Source of the DNA: Hyphomicrobiales bacterium
Lineage (GTDB): Bacteria > Pseudomonadota > Alphaproteobacteria > Rhizobiales > Rhizobiaceae
DNA: 64,000 nt
Direction: 5' to 3'
Assembly: GCA_900472675.1 (NCBI GenBank)
Contig: UCJA01000010.1
Coordinates: 62,001 to 126,000 of the forward strand
Shown here: in pieces, positions 52,721 through 61,524 of the stretch
Numbering within the stretch: the first letter of the stretch is position 1
Layout of the letters: every line of letters begins with the position of its first letter
Program-made: the position numbers and the translations under genes
Notes under the pieces: generated by a model
What the model saw: only the letters and a program-made list of their open reading frames with translations
Databases searched by the model: none
Told to the model about the DNA's origin: nothing

Positions 52721-52743
52721 GATGAGGTCCTGACGACCTCATC
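52721..52743 (-). terminator. Stem-loop after the GatZ-type gene
   Basis: GATGAGGTC (52721-52729) and GACCTCATC (52735-52743) form a perfect 9-bp stem with a 5-base loop, 11 bases beyond the stop of the minus-strand GatZ gene. No U-run follows on the minus strand, so it is a weak or Rho-assisted terminator. Confidence 0.5.
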
Positions 52744-52754
52744 CCATGCACCTT

Positions 52755-54041
52755 TCAAGATCGACAGGCTTCGAAATAGTCTTCCAGCACGAGGTCGACG
52801 GCGCCGAGGATCAGGCCCATCGCGGTGGGTTCAATCCGGCCGCTGCGGATTGCCGGATATAGTCCCCGCAGATGCTGGCTGATCATCGTCTCGGGAATGA
52901 TCGTTCCGTCGAGAACGGCGAGCAGGTCGGCGACGGCCCGGGCGATCCGGTCTTCCGGCCAGTAGTAGCGGATCCGGTCGCTGTAGGAATAATGCCGCTG
53001 CAGATGCTGATCGGCAGGGCTGCCGTGATAGTATTTGTCCCAGTTCTTCGGCTGGTCGAGCATGACCCGTTCCGTCGTCGTGGCGAGCGTCGTCTCGCGT
53101 GCCGTGGGAAACAGGAATGCGGCGATCTGGTCGAGGCCGTACAGCGCCTCGCGCAGAGCAAAGGTTAGTCCGGGGCCGACCTTGAGAATGGAAAAACCAT
53201 CCAGCACCAGTTGACGCAGCATGTCGCGGCTCTGGTAATCGGTGGAATGGGCTTCGAAGACCAGCTTCGGAAGCTGGTCCAGGCTTTGGCTGAGCGCACG
53301 CGCTTTTTCGGGTTGATAGCCGATGACGTTGTGGTTGCCAAACTCGACGCCGGGCTGGACCACAAGCCCGATCACGCGGGAAAACGCATCCGCCGCACCA
53401 GCCGCCTCGAACGCCTGTCGGTGGATTTCGAAGGTCTGGATCACGGCCTCGGGCATTGTGACCTCAAGCACGTCGAGCTCTTCCATCGCCCCGCCCGGGA
53501 TCGGCACTTCGGTGCCGATGACATAGACAGGCAGCGTTCCATCCGTGCCCATGATCGCGTGCTCGGCGGCAGCAGCCATCCGCGCGGCGCGGGATGCCGT
53601 CAACGCGTCGGCAAGTGCGACGGGTTCGCCCCGGCAGCCCATGCTGGTGTCGAGGTGCAGCTTGGTGAAGCCGGCCGCCGCATAGGCCCGGATCATCGCC
53701 TCCGCCTTGTCCATCGCCTGCTCGGCGTCGAGTGACTTCCAGGGATTGGGGCCAAGGTGATCGCCGCCGAGGATAAGCTCGGTCGTGGGATAGCCGGTGC
53801 GGGTGGCGATCTCTTCGACGAAACGCCTGAAATCTGCGGGCGTCATTCCCGTGTAGCCGCCGTCCTGGTTGACCTGGTTGCAGGTCGCTTCGATGAGCAG
53901 CGGCGAGCCAGCCTTCAGGGCATGGCGCATGGCGGCCTCGATGATGAGCGGATGGGCCGAGCAGATCGATGGAATGCCCTTGCTGCCCGCACTTCGGCTG
54001 CGCCAGGTTGCGATGTCCAGAAGAGGATTGGGCCTGCTCAT
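52755..54041 (-). CDS. gatZ: D-tagatose-bisphosphate aldolase class II, non-catalytic subunit (GatZ/KbaZ)
   Basis: A 428-residue GatZ/KbaZ-family protein. Signature stretches are GIPSICSAHPLIIEAAM, LLIEATCNQVNQDGGYTGM (in pieces IEATCNQVNQDGGYTG), LILGGDHLGPNPWK, LHLDTSMGCRGE and VFEAHSTDYQ. GGGGAG stands 7 bases before the Met at 54041. In enterobacteria it stabilises the catalytic KbaY/GatY aldolase; some pathway reconstructions give such proteins a tagatose-6-phosphate kinase role. No KbaY/GatY is in the window. It is divergent from the DeoR regulator across a strong palindrome. Confidence 0.93.
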   Translation of the reverse strand: MSRPNPLLDIATWRSRSAGSKGIPSICSAHPLIIEAAMRHALKAGSPLLIEATCNQVNQDGGYTGMTPADFRRFVEEIATRTGYPTTELILGGDHLGPNPWKSLDAEQAMDKAEAMIRAYAAAGFTKLHLDTSMGCRGEPVALADALTASRAARMAAAAEHAIMGTDGTLPVYVIGTEVPIPGGAMEELDVLEVTMPEAVIQTFEIHRQAFEAAGAADAFSRVIGLVVQPGVEFGNHNVIGYQPEKARALSQSLDQLPKLVFEAHSTDYQSRDMLRQLVLDGFSILKVGPGLTFALREALYGLDQIAAFLFPTARETTLATTTERVMLDQPKNWDKYYHGSPADQHLQRHYSYSDRIRYYWPEDRIARAVADLLAVLDGTIIPETMISQHLRGLYPAIRSGRIEPTAMGLILGAVDLVLEDYFEACRS

Positions 54042-54105
54042 GTCGTATCTCCCCAAGCGGCAAGTTCGGCTGATATAATCTGATCTGGTCATCGCTACTG
54101 TTAAA

Positions 54106-54147
54106 ATCGATCATGTTCAATCACTTTTACGATTGACATTGATCGAT
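54106..54147. promoter_or_regulatory. Long inverted repeat, probable DeoR-type operator
   Basis: ATCGATCATGTTCAATC (54106-54122) and GATTGACATTGATCGAT (54131-54147) are inverted repeats matching at 14 of 17 positions with an 8-base AT-rich spacer. The element sits midway between the divergent gatZ (start 54041) and deoR-type (start 54187) genes, so one regulator could control both directions. Assigning it to the adjacent DeoR protein is inference. Confidence 0.7.
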
Positions 54148-54186
54148 GTGAGATCATGATATGGGCAACAACAAGGGACAGTCCGC

Positions 54187-54969
54187 ATGAAGGACGATCG
54201 GCTGTCGGCCATCAGGCAGCATCTTTACAGTCATGGTTTCAGCCATATCCAGGCGATCGCAGACGCTGTCGGAGCGTCGCTGCCGACGGTGCGGCGCGAC
54301 CTGCTGGCGCTCGAGGCGGAGGGTGCCATCGTCCGCACCCATGGCGGTGCCCGCATCGCCGACACGGTGGGAACCGAAATCGCCTTTGAACTGCGCGAAC
54401 AGACCAATCTCGCTGCCAAGCGGGCGATCGCCGATGCCGCTTTCGAACAGCTTGTACCAAAGAGCGCGGTGTTTCTGGATGCCGGCACGACCGTGCTTCA
54501 GCTGGCGCGGCGGCTGCGGCTTGATCCCATGCCGCTGTCGATCTTCACCAACTGCGTGACGGTCGCCCAGGTTCTGATGGATGTGCGCGATCTGAAGATC
54601 ACCCTGATCGGCGGCCAGTTGCGGCCGGAAAACGCCTCCATGGTCGGGCCGATTGCCGAAAGCACGCTGGAACGCCTGTGGTTCGACCAGCTTTTCCTCG
54701 GTGCCGGCGCGATTGCAGAGGACGGCTGCATCTACAGTCTCGACGAACACGAGGCACGGGTGAACCAGCTGATGCTGGCGCGCTCGGCCGCAAAATCGCT
54801 GCTGGTCGATTCCTCGAAATTCGATCACCGGCTGACCTACCGGGTCGAGCCGCTGAATTCCGACCTTCACGTCTTCACCGATAGCAACCTGCCGGCGACA
54901 TGGAGGGCGCGGTTAAAGGACCTTTCCTGCTCGCTGACCGAAGTGCCTCTCCAGGAGGGCGGCCGCTGA
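54187..54969 (+). CDS. DeoR/AgaR-family transcriptional regulator
   Basis: A 260-residue sugar-phosphate-responsive repressor. The N-terminal helix-turn-helix is FSHIQAIADAVGASLPTVRR with the DLLALEAEGAIVRTHGGA wing, the DeoR signature. The C-terminal sugar-phosphate sensor shows FLDAGTTVLQLARRL, FTNCVTVAQVL and LLVDSSKFDH. AAGGGA lies 8 bases before the ATG. It heads the amino-sugar operon; its stop overlaps the kinase start (TGATG). Confidence 0.92.
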   Translation: MKDDRLSAIRQHLYSHGFSHIQAIADAVGASLPTVRRDLLALEAEGAIVRTHGGARIADTVGTEIAFELREQTNLAAKRAIADAAFEQLVPKSAVFLDAGTTVLQLARRLRLDPMPLSIFTNCVTVAQVLMDVRDLKITLIGGQLRPENASMVGPIAESTLERLWFDQLFLGAGAIAEDGCIYSLDEHEARVNQLMLARSAAKSLLVDSSKFDHRLTYRVEPLNSDLHVFTDSNLPATWRARLKDLSCSLTEVPLQEGGR

Positions 54970-55937
54970 TGGATCACGTTCTTGGTCTCGACGGCGGCGG
55001 AACCAAGACCTTGAGCGCGCTGGCGGACCAGACCGGCAGGGTTGTCGAGATCGTTCATGGGCCGAGCCTTGATCCAACCGCGGCAGGCGACTGGCCCGAT
55101 CTCCTGTCACGCCAGCTGACGCGGACATTGGAAGGCTCTGGCGCTCCGGCTGCCGCTGTGCTTGGCCTTTCCTTCCACGACGAGATCAAGCATTTCACGG
55201 CCATGCAAGAGGAGGTCGCCGCCAACCTGCTGCCGCACTCCAGGGTTGCCGTCGAAAACGACGTGCGTATCGCCTTCGACGGCGCTTTTGCATCCGGCGG
55301 CGGGATCCTTCTCCTGGCGGGGACAGGCTCGATGGCCTGGGCCAGCCTGAACGGTCCCGAAGACCGTCATTACCGCATCGGCGGCTGCGGCGACGTGTTC
55401 GGTGACGAAGGCAGCGCCTTCTGGATCGGTCGCGAGAGCCTGACGATCGCCAGCCAGGCTCTCGACGGCAGGCTTCCCGAAGCAAAACCCTTCGCGCAAG
55501 CCCTGCTGCGGAGGCTATTGATCCCGCCGGAGGGACTGATCGACTGGGTCTATTCCATCGACAACCAGCGGACTGCGATTGCCGATATCGCACGGTTGAC
55601 TGCTGCCATTGCCGAGTCCGGCTGTGCGACCGCCAAGGCAATCATCGATCGGGCCTGTGATCATCTGGCGCGGCATGTTGCAGCGGCAGAACAGTGTCTC
55701 GCCTATCCAGATGGTCGCCGTGCCGACTGGAGCTACGCAGGCGGCGTGTTCGGCAATGCGGCCATCCTCGACGGTGTGCGCCGACGCATCGGCACCATGC
55801 CGGTCGATCCGGTCCTGCCGCCGATTGGTGGAGCGCTGCTGCATGCTGCGCGTCTCGCCGGCTGGCCGGTCGATGCCGGTTTTATCGGCCGGCTCAAAGT
55901 TTCGTTGCAAGACCGTGTCCAATCCAAAACGCAATAA
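54969..55937 (+). CDS. BadF/BadG/BcrA/BcrD-type ATPase, probable amino-sugar kinase
   Basis: A 322-residue ASKHA-fold kinase of the N-acetylglucosamine-kinase-like branch. The phosphate-1 motif is VLGLDGGGTKTLSALAD, then VENDVRIAFDGAF, the adenosine region ILLLAGTGSMAWA, and GGCGDVFGDEGSAFWIG, conserved in GlcNAc/GalNAc kinases of this branch. The start at 54969 overlaps the DeoR stop. Expected to phosphorylate the sugar imported by the adjacent ABC system. Confidence 0.85.
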   Translation: MDHVLGLDGGGTKTLSALADQTGRVVEIVHGPSLDPTAAGDWPDLLSRQLTRTLEGSGAPAAAVLGLSFHDEIKHFTAMQEEVAANLLPHSRVAVENDVRIAFDGAFASGGGILLLAGTGSMAWASLNGPEDRHYRIGGCGDVFGDEGSAFWIGRESLTIASQALDGRLPEAKPFAQALLRRLLIPPEGLIDWVYSIDNQRTAIADIARLTAAIAESGCATAKAIIDRACDHLARHVAAAEQCLAYPDGRRADWSYAGGVFGNAAILDGVRRRIGTMPVDPVLPPIGGALLHAARLAGWPVDAGFIGRLKVSLQDRVQSKTQ

Positions 55938-55950
55938 AAGGGGAATGAAG

Positions 55951-57222
55951 ATGAAAAGACAGCTGAAACTCATGCTTTCTACCGCGCTCCTGCTGCAGGT
56001 CGCGATCACAGGTGTAGCCCTGGCCGACGAGGCCAAGCCGCTGGCCGGCCAGCACCTTTCCGTTCTTCTGCCGCCCTGGGGCACGCTGCCCAAGGACATG
56101 ACGGACAGCTTTACGGCAAAGACCGGCATCATCCTCGATACCCAGACGCTCGGCTGGGACGACATCCATACGAAGATCGTTACCTCGACCGTCGCCAACA
56201 CCGCTCCAGGCGATGCGACGGAAGTCGACTGGTCCTGGGTCGGCCAGTTCGGCGCGTCGAAATGGTACCAGCCGCTCGATGGCCTGGTCGCAGCGGATGC
56301 GATTGCCGACACACCGACTGCCAAGATTTTCACCTATGACGGAAAGCTGCTTGCCGTTCCCTACAACAACGATTTCCGTGTGCTGATCTACAACAAGACG
56401 CAGCTCACCAAGGCCGGCATCAGCGCGGCACCGAAGACGCCGGACGAGCTGTTGAAGGCCGCCAAGGCGATCAAGAATGCCAAGATCGCCACCTATCCGA
56501 TCGGCCTGCCGCTGTCGGCGACCGAAGGCACCTCCACGACCTGGTATCTGCTGACGAAGGCATTCGGCGGCGATCTGTTCGACAAGGACTTCAAGCCGCT
56601 CTTCGTCGATCCGAAGTCAGGCGGCTACAAGGCGCTCAGCTTCGAGATCCAGGCGCTGAAGGACGGTCTGATCGATCCGGCGATGACCGGCCTCAAGGAT
56701 GTCGAGGTGCAGGAATTGTTCAAGAGCGGCAAGATCAGCTTCGATATTGCCGGCTGGGCGGGCAACCTTGCCGTTTATGCCGACGCCTCCAAGTCGCAGG
56801 TCGCCAATGATGTTGCCGCGGCGCTGATGCCGTCAACGACCGGTGCCACACGCACGATCGGCCTGCCGGAAGCCATCGGCATCCCGACCGCGTCTACCAA
56901 CAGCAAGACGGCTGCTGCCTTCATCAACTGGATGCTGGAGCCTGAAACCGAAATCGGAAGCTTCAAGTCGCTCGGCAATCTGCCGCCGCGCCTGAGTGTC
57001 CTGAAGCAGCTGAACAGTGAGGGTGCGCTGAAGGATGGCGACGTTCTGCTGGCCCAGGCAGCAGCCGTCGAGCCGCTTTTCGCGCAAGGGACGCCCGGCT
57101 GGTATCCGGAATTCTCGTCTGCCGTCGCAACCGCCATCAACCAGGCGGCCAAGGGTCAACTGACCGTCGACCAGGCTGTGCAGCAAATTGCCGAGGCCGC
57201 CAAGACGGCGTCGCAGGAATAA
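55951..57222 (+). CDS. Sugar ABC transporter substrate-binding protein (family 1)
   Basis: A 423-residue periplasmic binding protein. A Sec signal (KRQLKLMLSTALLLQVAITG, cleavage about ALA-DE) is followed by LSVLLPPWGTLPKDM and a family-1 fold: VDWSWVGQFGASKWYQPLDG, AVPYNNDFRVLIYNKTQL, KSGKISFDIAGWAG. AAAAGGGG lies ~7 bases before the Met at 55951 but abuts the Met at 55945, so 55951 is preferred. It belongs with the two permeases that follow and the ATPase at 60082. Confidence 0.92.
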   Translation: MKRQLKLMLSTALLLQVAITGVALADEAKPLAGQHLSVLLPPWGTLPKDMTDSFTAKTGIILDTQTLGWDDIHTKIVTSTVANTAPGDATEVDWSWVGQFGASKWYQPLDGLVAADAIADTPTAKIFTYDGKLLAVPYNNDFRVLIYNKTQLTKAGISAAPKTPDELLKAAKAIKNAKIATYPIGLPLSATEGTSTTWYLLTKAFGGDLFDKDFKPLFVDPKSGGYKALSFEIQALKDGLIDPAMTGLKDVEVQELFKSGKISFDIAGWAGNLAVYADASKSQVANDVAAALMPSTTGATRTIGLPEAIGIPTASTNSKTAAAFINWMLEPETEIGSFKSLGNLPPRLSVLKQLNSEGALKDGDVLLAQAAAVEPLFAQGTPGWYPEFSSAVATAINQAAKGQLTVDQAVQQIAEAAKTASQE

Positions 57223-57243
57223 GACAGCTGGATTGTTGAGGCC

Positions 57244-58149
57244 ATGAGCGCGATGTTGTCATTCATAGGACCCCGCCGTCGTCACGGCGAGGTCGGCCTT
57301 GGCCTCGCCCTGGTGATACCGGTGGTCGTCATCATGGGTGGCCTGGTGCTCTTTCCGTTGCTGTCGACGATCGTGGACAGCTTCTACCGCATCAATCCGA
57401 TGCGGCCTGGCACGCCCTTTACCGGGCTTGCCAACTATGCCGAGCTGATGAAGGACGCGGCGGTGCAGCGCTCCTGGGTCAATACGGTCTACTACGTCAT
57501 CCTGGCCGTGGTGCTTGAAACCGCTGGCGGCCTTGGCGTGGCGCTGCTTCTCAACAAGCTCCGGCACGGCCGCCGCTGGCTGCTTGCAGCCGTGGTTCTG
57601 CCCTGGTGCCTGCCGCCTGTCGTCAATGCGGTCGTATGGCTATGGATCTACAATCCCAGCTACGGTCTGCTGAACGGCATGCTGCAGGCCAGTGGCCTGA
57701 CCTCGGGGTCGGTGGTTTTCTTCAACGATCCGAAGCTCGCTCTCCTGCTCGTCACCATCGTGCATGTCTGGCGGATGATGCCACTGACGGCGGTGATCCT
57801 GCTCGCTGCCCTCCAGTCCATTCCGGAGGAACTCTACCAGGCGGCGAAGCTCGATGGCGCCGGAGCGCTCAAATCCTTTCGGCTGATCACCCTGCCACTG
57901 ATTGCCAGCGGACTTGCCATCGCGCTCAGCCAGTCGACCGTCTTTGCCTTCAATCTCTTCGATGAAGCATGGATCCTCGCCGGATCGAGCCTCGATACCC
58001 GCACCGTCATGATCCAGGTCTACATGCTGGCCTTCCAGAACATGAAGTTTTCGCTCGGCATGGCGCTGTCGCTGCTGGCGATGCTCGCCTCGCTTCTGGT
58101 CTCGCTTGTCTATGTGCTCAAGGTCTATCGCGAAACGAGGTATGACTGA
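57244..58149 (+). CDS. Sugar ABC transporter permease (MalF/UgpA type)
   Basis: A 301-residue inner-membrane permease with six hydrophobic segments. Marks include VLFPLLSTIVDSFYRIN, FTGLANYAELMKD and the ATPase-contact EAA loop EELYQAAKLDGAGALKSFRLITLPL, noted as YQAAKLDGAGALKSF. It starts 21 bases after the binding-protein gene and overlaps the second permease (TGATG). Confidence 0.93.
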   Translation: MSAMLSFIGPRRRHGEVGLGLALVIPVVVIMGGLVLFPLLSTIVDSFYRINPMRPGTPFTGLANYAELMKDAAVQRSWVNTVYYVILAVVLETAGGLGVALLLNKLRHGRRWLLAAVVLPWCLPPVVNAVVWLWIYNPSYGLLNGMLQASGLTSGSVVFFNDPKLALLLVTIVHVWRMMPLTAVILLAALQSIPEELYQAAKLDGAGALKSFRLITLPLIASGLAIALSQSTVFAFNLFDEAWILAGSSLDTRTVMIQVYMLAFQNMKFSLGMALSLLAMLASLLVSLVYVLKVYRETRYD

Positions 58150-59027
58150 TGTCGCCGCGCAGCCTGAAATCCATTGGCGGGAAGGTCGGAACCGGATTTG
58201 CGATCACCGTCCTGCTCATCTGGTCGCTCGGCCCGATCTACTGGTCGGTCGTCACCAGCCTGACCTCGCCGACCGACCTCATATCGTCGACGCCGCGCTT
58301 CTGGCCGAGCCATGTCACGTTCGAACACTATGCCCGCCTGTTCGGCAGCACGAGCCTGTCGCAGGGCAACGAAGTGCAGTCGGTCTGGCCGCAGTTTTCC
58401 GCTGCGCTGATCAACAGCCTGATCACCTCCGCCGTAGCGACCCTGCTGACCGTCGGGATCGCAGCTTTCAGCGCCTATGCCTTCGTTCGGATGCGCTTTC
58501 CCGGGCGTGATCTCCTGTTCGTGCTGGTCGTCGCGACGCTCGCCATCCCCGCCTATACGGTGATGATCCCGCTCTACCGGCTGATGATTTCACTGAAGCT
58601 GGTCGACACCTATCTCGGCGTCAGCCTGATCTATGTCTCAGCCTTCCTGCCTCTGGCCTTATGGCTGATGCGCAGCGTCTATCAGGCCATGCCTCTGTCG
58701 CTGGAAGAGGCCGCCTGGCTTGACGGGGCGAGCAAACTCTACACGCTGGTGCGCATCGTCATGCCGCTCGCGGCCCCCGGGCTGATTGCCGCGGCAATCA
58801 TCACCTTCCTCAATGCCTGGGGCCAGTTCCTCATACCGCTGGTGTTTTCGCCAACGCTGGCGACAAAGCCTCTGACGGTGCTGATCCCGGAATTCGTTGG
58901 CCGCAACTACGTCGATTACGGGCTGATCAATGCCGCGGGCATTGTCGCAATCATCCCGCCGGTGCTGGTCGTCCTCCTTCTCAACCGCTTCCTGGTCAGC
59001 GGCCTGATGGCCGGCGCGACCAAGTAA
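58149..59027 (+). CDS. Sugar ABC transporter permease (MalG/UgpE type)
   Basis: A 292-residue inner-membrane permease, the second half of the transport channel. Marks are WSLGPIYWSVVTSLTSPTDL, FSAYAFVRMRFPGRDLLF and the EAA loop LEEAAWLDGASKLYTLVRIVMPL, noted as EEAAWLDGASKLYTL. Its start overlaps the stop of the first permease. The downstream SIS gene begins 33 bases later. Confidence 0.93.
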   Translation: MSPRSLKSIGGKVGTGFAITVLLIWSLGPIYWSVVTSLTSPTDLISSTPRFWPSHVTFEHYARLFGSTSLSQGNEVQSVWPQFSAALINSLITSAVATLLTVGIAAFSAYAFVRMRFPGRDLLFVLVVATLAIPAYTVMIPLYRLMISLKLVDTYLGVSLIYVSAFLPLALWLMRSVYQAMPLSLEEAAWLDGASKLYTLVRIVMPLAAPGLIAAAIITFLNAWGQFLIPLVFSPTLATKPLTVLIPEFVGRNYVDYGLINAAGIVAIIPPVLVVLLLNRFLVSGLMAGATK

Positions 59028-59059
59028 TGCAAATCGCTCAAACATCTAGGAATACACTT

Positions 59060-60013
59060 ATGAATGTGACTGAACGCGTCATCCAGGAACAGTTCCCGTT
59101 CTGGGCAGGAGCACTCCGTGTCGATCTGCCTGTCGTCGAGGCACCGCTTGTCGTCGTGGTCGGCTGCGGCACCTCCTACTATCTGGCGCAGACGATCGCT
59201 TCTGCCTTCAACCAGAATGGCCGCAACGCACTTGCCGTGCCCGGCGGCGAATGGGCACGCCGCCCGCAGAGCTATGTGGCGAACCGCCACGGCGTCTGCG
59301 TGCTTGCCCTGTCGCGCAGCGGCGAATCCACCGAAACCGTGCAGGCCGTCGATGCCAGCCGCGCTGCCGGTTTGCGCACCATCGCGATTACCTGCGAGAA
59401 GGACAGCGCGATCGCGCGGGCGGCGGAGACAACCGTCTACTTGCCGACGCATGCGGATGAGGGCGTCGTCATGACCTCGTCTGCCAGCCTGATGCTGATC
59501 GCGGGCCTGCGCATGGCCGGTGCTCTCCTTGACGATGCGATCACCACCGCTGCCCAAGCGCCGCTGGGGATCCTTGGCGAGATCGACACAGACCTCATCG
59601 CGGGCCGGGGGCATTTCGTCTACCTCGGCGCTGGCGCTCTCTATGGCATTGCATCAGAAGGCGCGCTGAAGTTGCAGGAGATGAGCCTCAGTTACGCGCA
59701 GACTTTTCACCCGATGGAATATCGGCATGGCCCGATCAGCCTGATCGACGAGCGCTCGCTGGTTGTCCTGCTCTACAGCGAGGACACGCGCGACGAAGAG
59801 GCCAAGCTTGCCCGTGAGATTCAAGATAAGGGCGGCAAGGTGATCGGACTGGGCGGCCCCGGTGACGTGTCCATCCCGCTCAAGGGTACGGGACTTGCCC
59901 GGCTTCCGGAAATGCTGCCGGCGCTGCAGCTCTTCGGCGAGCGGATTGCCGGATCAAAGCAGCTCGATACCACGGCGCCGCGGCACCTGACCAAGGTCGT
60001 CGTCCTCGCCTGA
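59060..60013 (+). CDS. SIS-domain sugar-phosphate isomerase/deaminase (AgaS/GlmS-isomerase-like)
   Basis: A 317-residue protein with two SIS domains. SIS1 contains VVVGCGTSYYLAQTIASAF and LALSRSGESTETVQA; SIS2 contains FVYLGAGALYGIASEGALKL and QTFHPMEYRHGPISLI. This layout matches AgaS and the isomerase half of GlmS, which convert aminosugar phosphates to ketose phosphates with loss of ammonia. The Met at 59060 follows TAGGAA at 7 bases; one 11 codons upstream lacks it. With gatZ nearby, galactosamine-6-phosphate to tagatose-6-phosphate is the favoured reaction. Confidence 0.85.
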   Translation: MNVTERVIQEQFPFWAGALRVDLPVVEAPLVVVVGCGTSYYLAQTIASAFNQNGRNALAVPGGEWARRPQSYVANRHGVCVLALSRSGESTETVQAVDASRAAGLRTIAITCEKDSAIARAAETTVYLPTHADEGVVMTSSASLMLIAGLRMAGALLDDAITTAAQAPLGILGEIDTDLIAGRGHFVYLGAGALYGIASEGALKLQEMSLSYAQTFHPMEYRHGPISLIDERSLVVLLYSEDTRDEEAKLAREIQDKGGKVIGLGGPGDVSIPLKGTGLARLPEMLPALQLFGERIAGSKQLDTTAPRHLTKVVVLA

Positions 60014-60033
60014 TGGCGTGTTGACGGTAAGCC

Positions 60034-60053
60034 GGACCGGTTTAGGCCGGTCC
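60034..60053 (+). terminator. Stem-loop between the SIS gene and the ATPase gene
   Basis: GGACCGG (60034-60040) and CCGGTCC (60047-60053) pair perfectly around a 6-base loop, 21 bases after the SIS stop and 29 before the ATPase start. Followed by ATTTCCTT, it could act as a leaky attenuator lowering ATPase output. Confidence 0.4.
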
Positions 60054-60081
60054 ATTTCCTTCGAACTGGGATTTCTGAAAA

Positions 60082-61173
60082 ATGGCGAACCTGGCGATAT
60101 CCGGCCTTAGGAAGAATTACGGCACGGTCGAAGTCATCCATGGGCTGGATCTCACCATCGAAGACGGCGAGTTCATCTCGCTGATCGGCGAATCCGGCTG
60201 CGGCAAGTCAACCCTTCTGCGGATGATCGCCGGGCTGGAGGATATCTCCGCCGGAACCATCTCCGTCAATGACCGGGTCATCAACGATGTCGAGCCGAAG
60301 AACCGCGACATGGCCATGGTTTTCCAGAACTACGCGCTTTATCCGCACCTGACCGTCGCCGAAAACATGGGTTTCAGCCTGAAGCTGCGCAATGTCGAGA
60401 AGGCGCAGATCAAGACTGCGGTCGGCGAGGTCGCCGAAATGCTCAATCTGACGCCCTATCTCGATCGGCTGCCCAGAGCGCTTTCCGGCGGCCAGCGCCA
60501 GCGTGTGGCCATGGGCCGCGCCATCGTTCGGCGGCCGCAGGTTTTCCTCTTCGACGAACCGCTGTCCAATCTGGATGCCAAGCTGCGGGTCCAAATGCGT
60601 GTCGAGATCCGCGCGCTGCAGAGACGGCTCGGGACAACGTCCATCTACGTCACCCATGATCAGATGGAAGCGATGACCATGTCCGATCGGATCGTCATCC
60701 TCAACAAGGGGCGGATCGAGCAGGTCGGTTCGCCGCTCGAGCTTTACGACCGGCCGGCGAACCTTTTTGTCGCCACCTTCATAGGCTCGCCAGCGATGAA
60801 CATCTTTCAGGCAATCGTCGAACGGGGCGAGGGGGGCACTCATCTCCGGATCGGTTCAGCACGGTTCAGGCTGCCACCGCAGTTCGACATCGGAAAGGAT
60901 GCCACCGTAACCGTGGGCATTCGCCCGGAGCATTTCGAAGTCTCGGAGCCTGCAGGAGCCGCCGGCGAGGACAAACTTGATTTCAGGCTCGAACTCATCG
61001 AGCCCACGGGTGCGGAAACCCATCTGTACGGCGCGGCGGCAGGGCAAATGGTGACGGTCGCAGTTCGGGATCGCCTCAGCTTTCGCACGCCCGCTCAGCT
61101 GTCCTTGTCTGCACGACCGGAGCACATCCATCTGTTTCGGGAGAAAGACGGCACGCGCCTGGGAACTCTCTAG
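60082..61173 (+). CDS. Sugar ABC transporter ATPase (UgpC/MalK type)
   Basis: A 363-residue ATPase that energises carbohydrate import. Walker A is GESGCGKSTLLRMIAGLE, the Q-loop is MVFQNYALYPHLTV, the signature is LSGGQRQRVAMGRAIV, and Walker B is FLFDEPLSNLDAKLR. The C-terminal TOBE/OB part has VGIRPEHFEV. It completes the transporter encoded at 55951-59027. Such ATPases can serve several sugar permeases. Confidence 0.94.
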   Translation: MANLAISGLRKNYGTVEVIHGLDLTIEDGEFISLIGESGCGKSTLLRMIAGLEDISAGTISVNDRVINDVEPKNRDMAMVFQNYALYPHLTVAENMGFSLKLRNVEKAQIKTAVGEVAEMLNLTPYLDRLPRALSGGQRQRVAMGRAIVRRPQVFLFDEPLSNLDAKLRVQMRVEIRALQRRLGTTSIYVTHDQMEAMTMSDRIVILNKGRIEQVGSPLELYDRPANLFVATFIGSPAMNIFQAIVERGEGGTHLRIGSARFRLPPQFDIGKDATVTVGIRPEHFEVSEPAGAAGEDKLDFRLELIEPTGAETHLYGAAAGQMVTVAVRDRLSFRTPAQLSLSARPEHIHLFREKDGTRLGTL

Positions 61174-61267
61174 TCGTCACTAGCCGATCTCACCGGGATG
61201 ACTTCCAGGGTTTGGAGGCGGTAAGATGCTGCCAGACGATTCTGCTGGTGAAATGAGGACCTGCCCG

Positions 61268-61453
61268 ATGCCTGAAGTACATGTTTTTTGCGCAGCCGGT
61301 CGAACACGTGAGCAGAAAGTGAAGCTCATGAAGAAGATCTCCGACGCTGTCGTCGAGGAGTTTGGCGCAGCGATCGGATCCGTGACAGTGCAGATCATCG
61401 AGGCCCCCCTTGCTGACAAAATGAAGGGCGGCATCCCCTTCGACGAGCGCTGA
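61268..61453 (+). CDS. 4-oxalocrotonate tautomerase-family protein, 61 aa
   Basis: A 61-residue tautomerase-like protein. The essential catalytic Pro follows the start Met (MPEVHVFCAAGRTREQK), and the family pattern REQKVKLMKKISDAVVEEFG with VTVQIIEAPLADKMKGG (noted as VQIIEAPLADKM) continues. The Met at 61268 has AGGA at 8 bases. The usual partner residue Arg11-type is present as Arg13/Arg15 region. It stands between two ABC operons and may isomerise an enol intermediate; the substrate is unknown. Confidence 0.75.
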   Translation: MPEVHVFCAAGRTREQKVKLMKKISDAVVEEFGAAIGSVTVQIIEAPLADKMKGGIPFDER

Positions 61454-61524
61454 AATACCAGATCCCATCCGGTGCATCATAACGATCAGCCGCTCGCTGT
61501 CGATCTTTCGATGCGCCCGACTGA

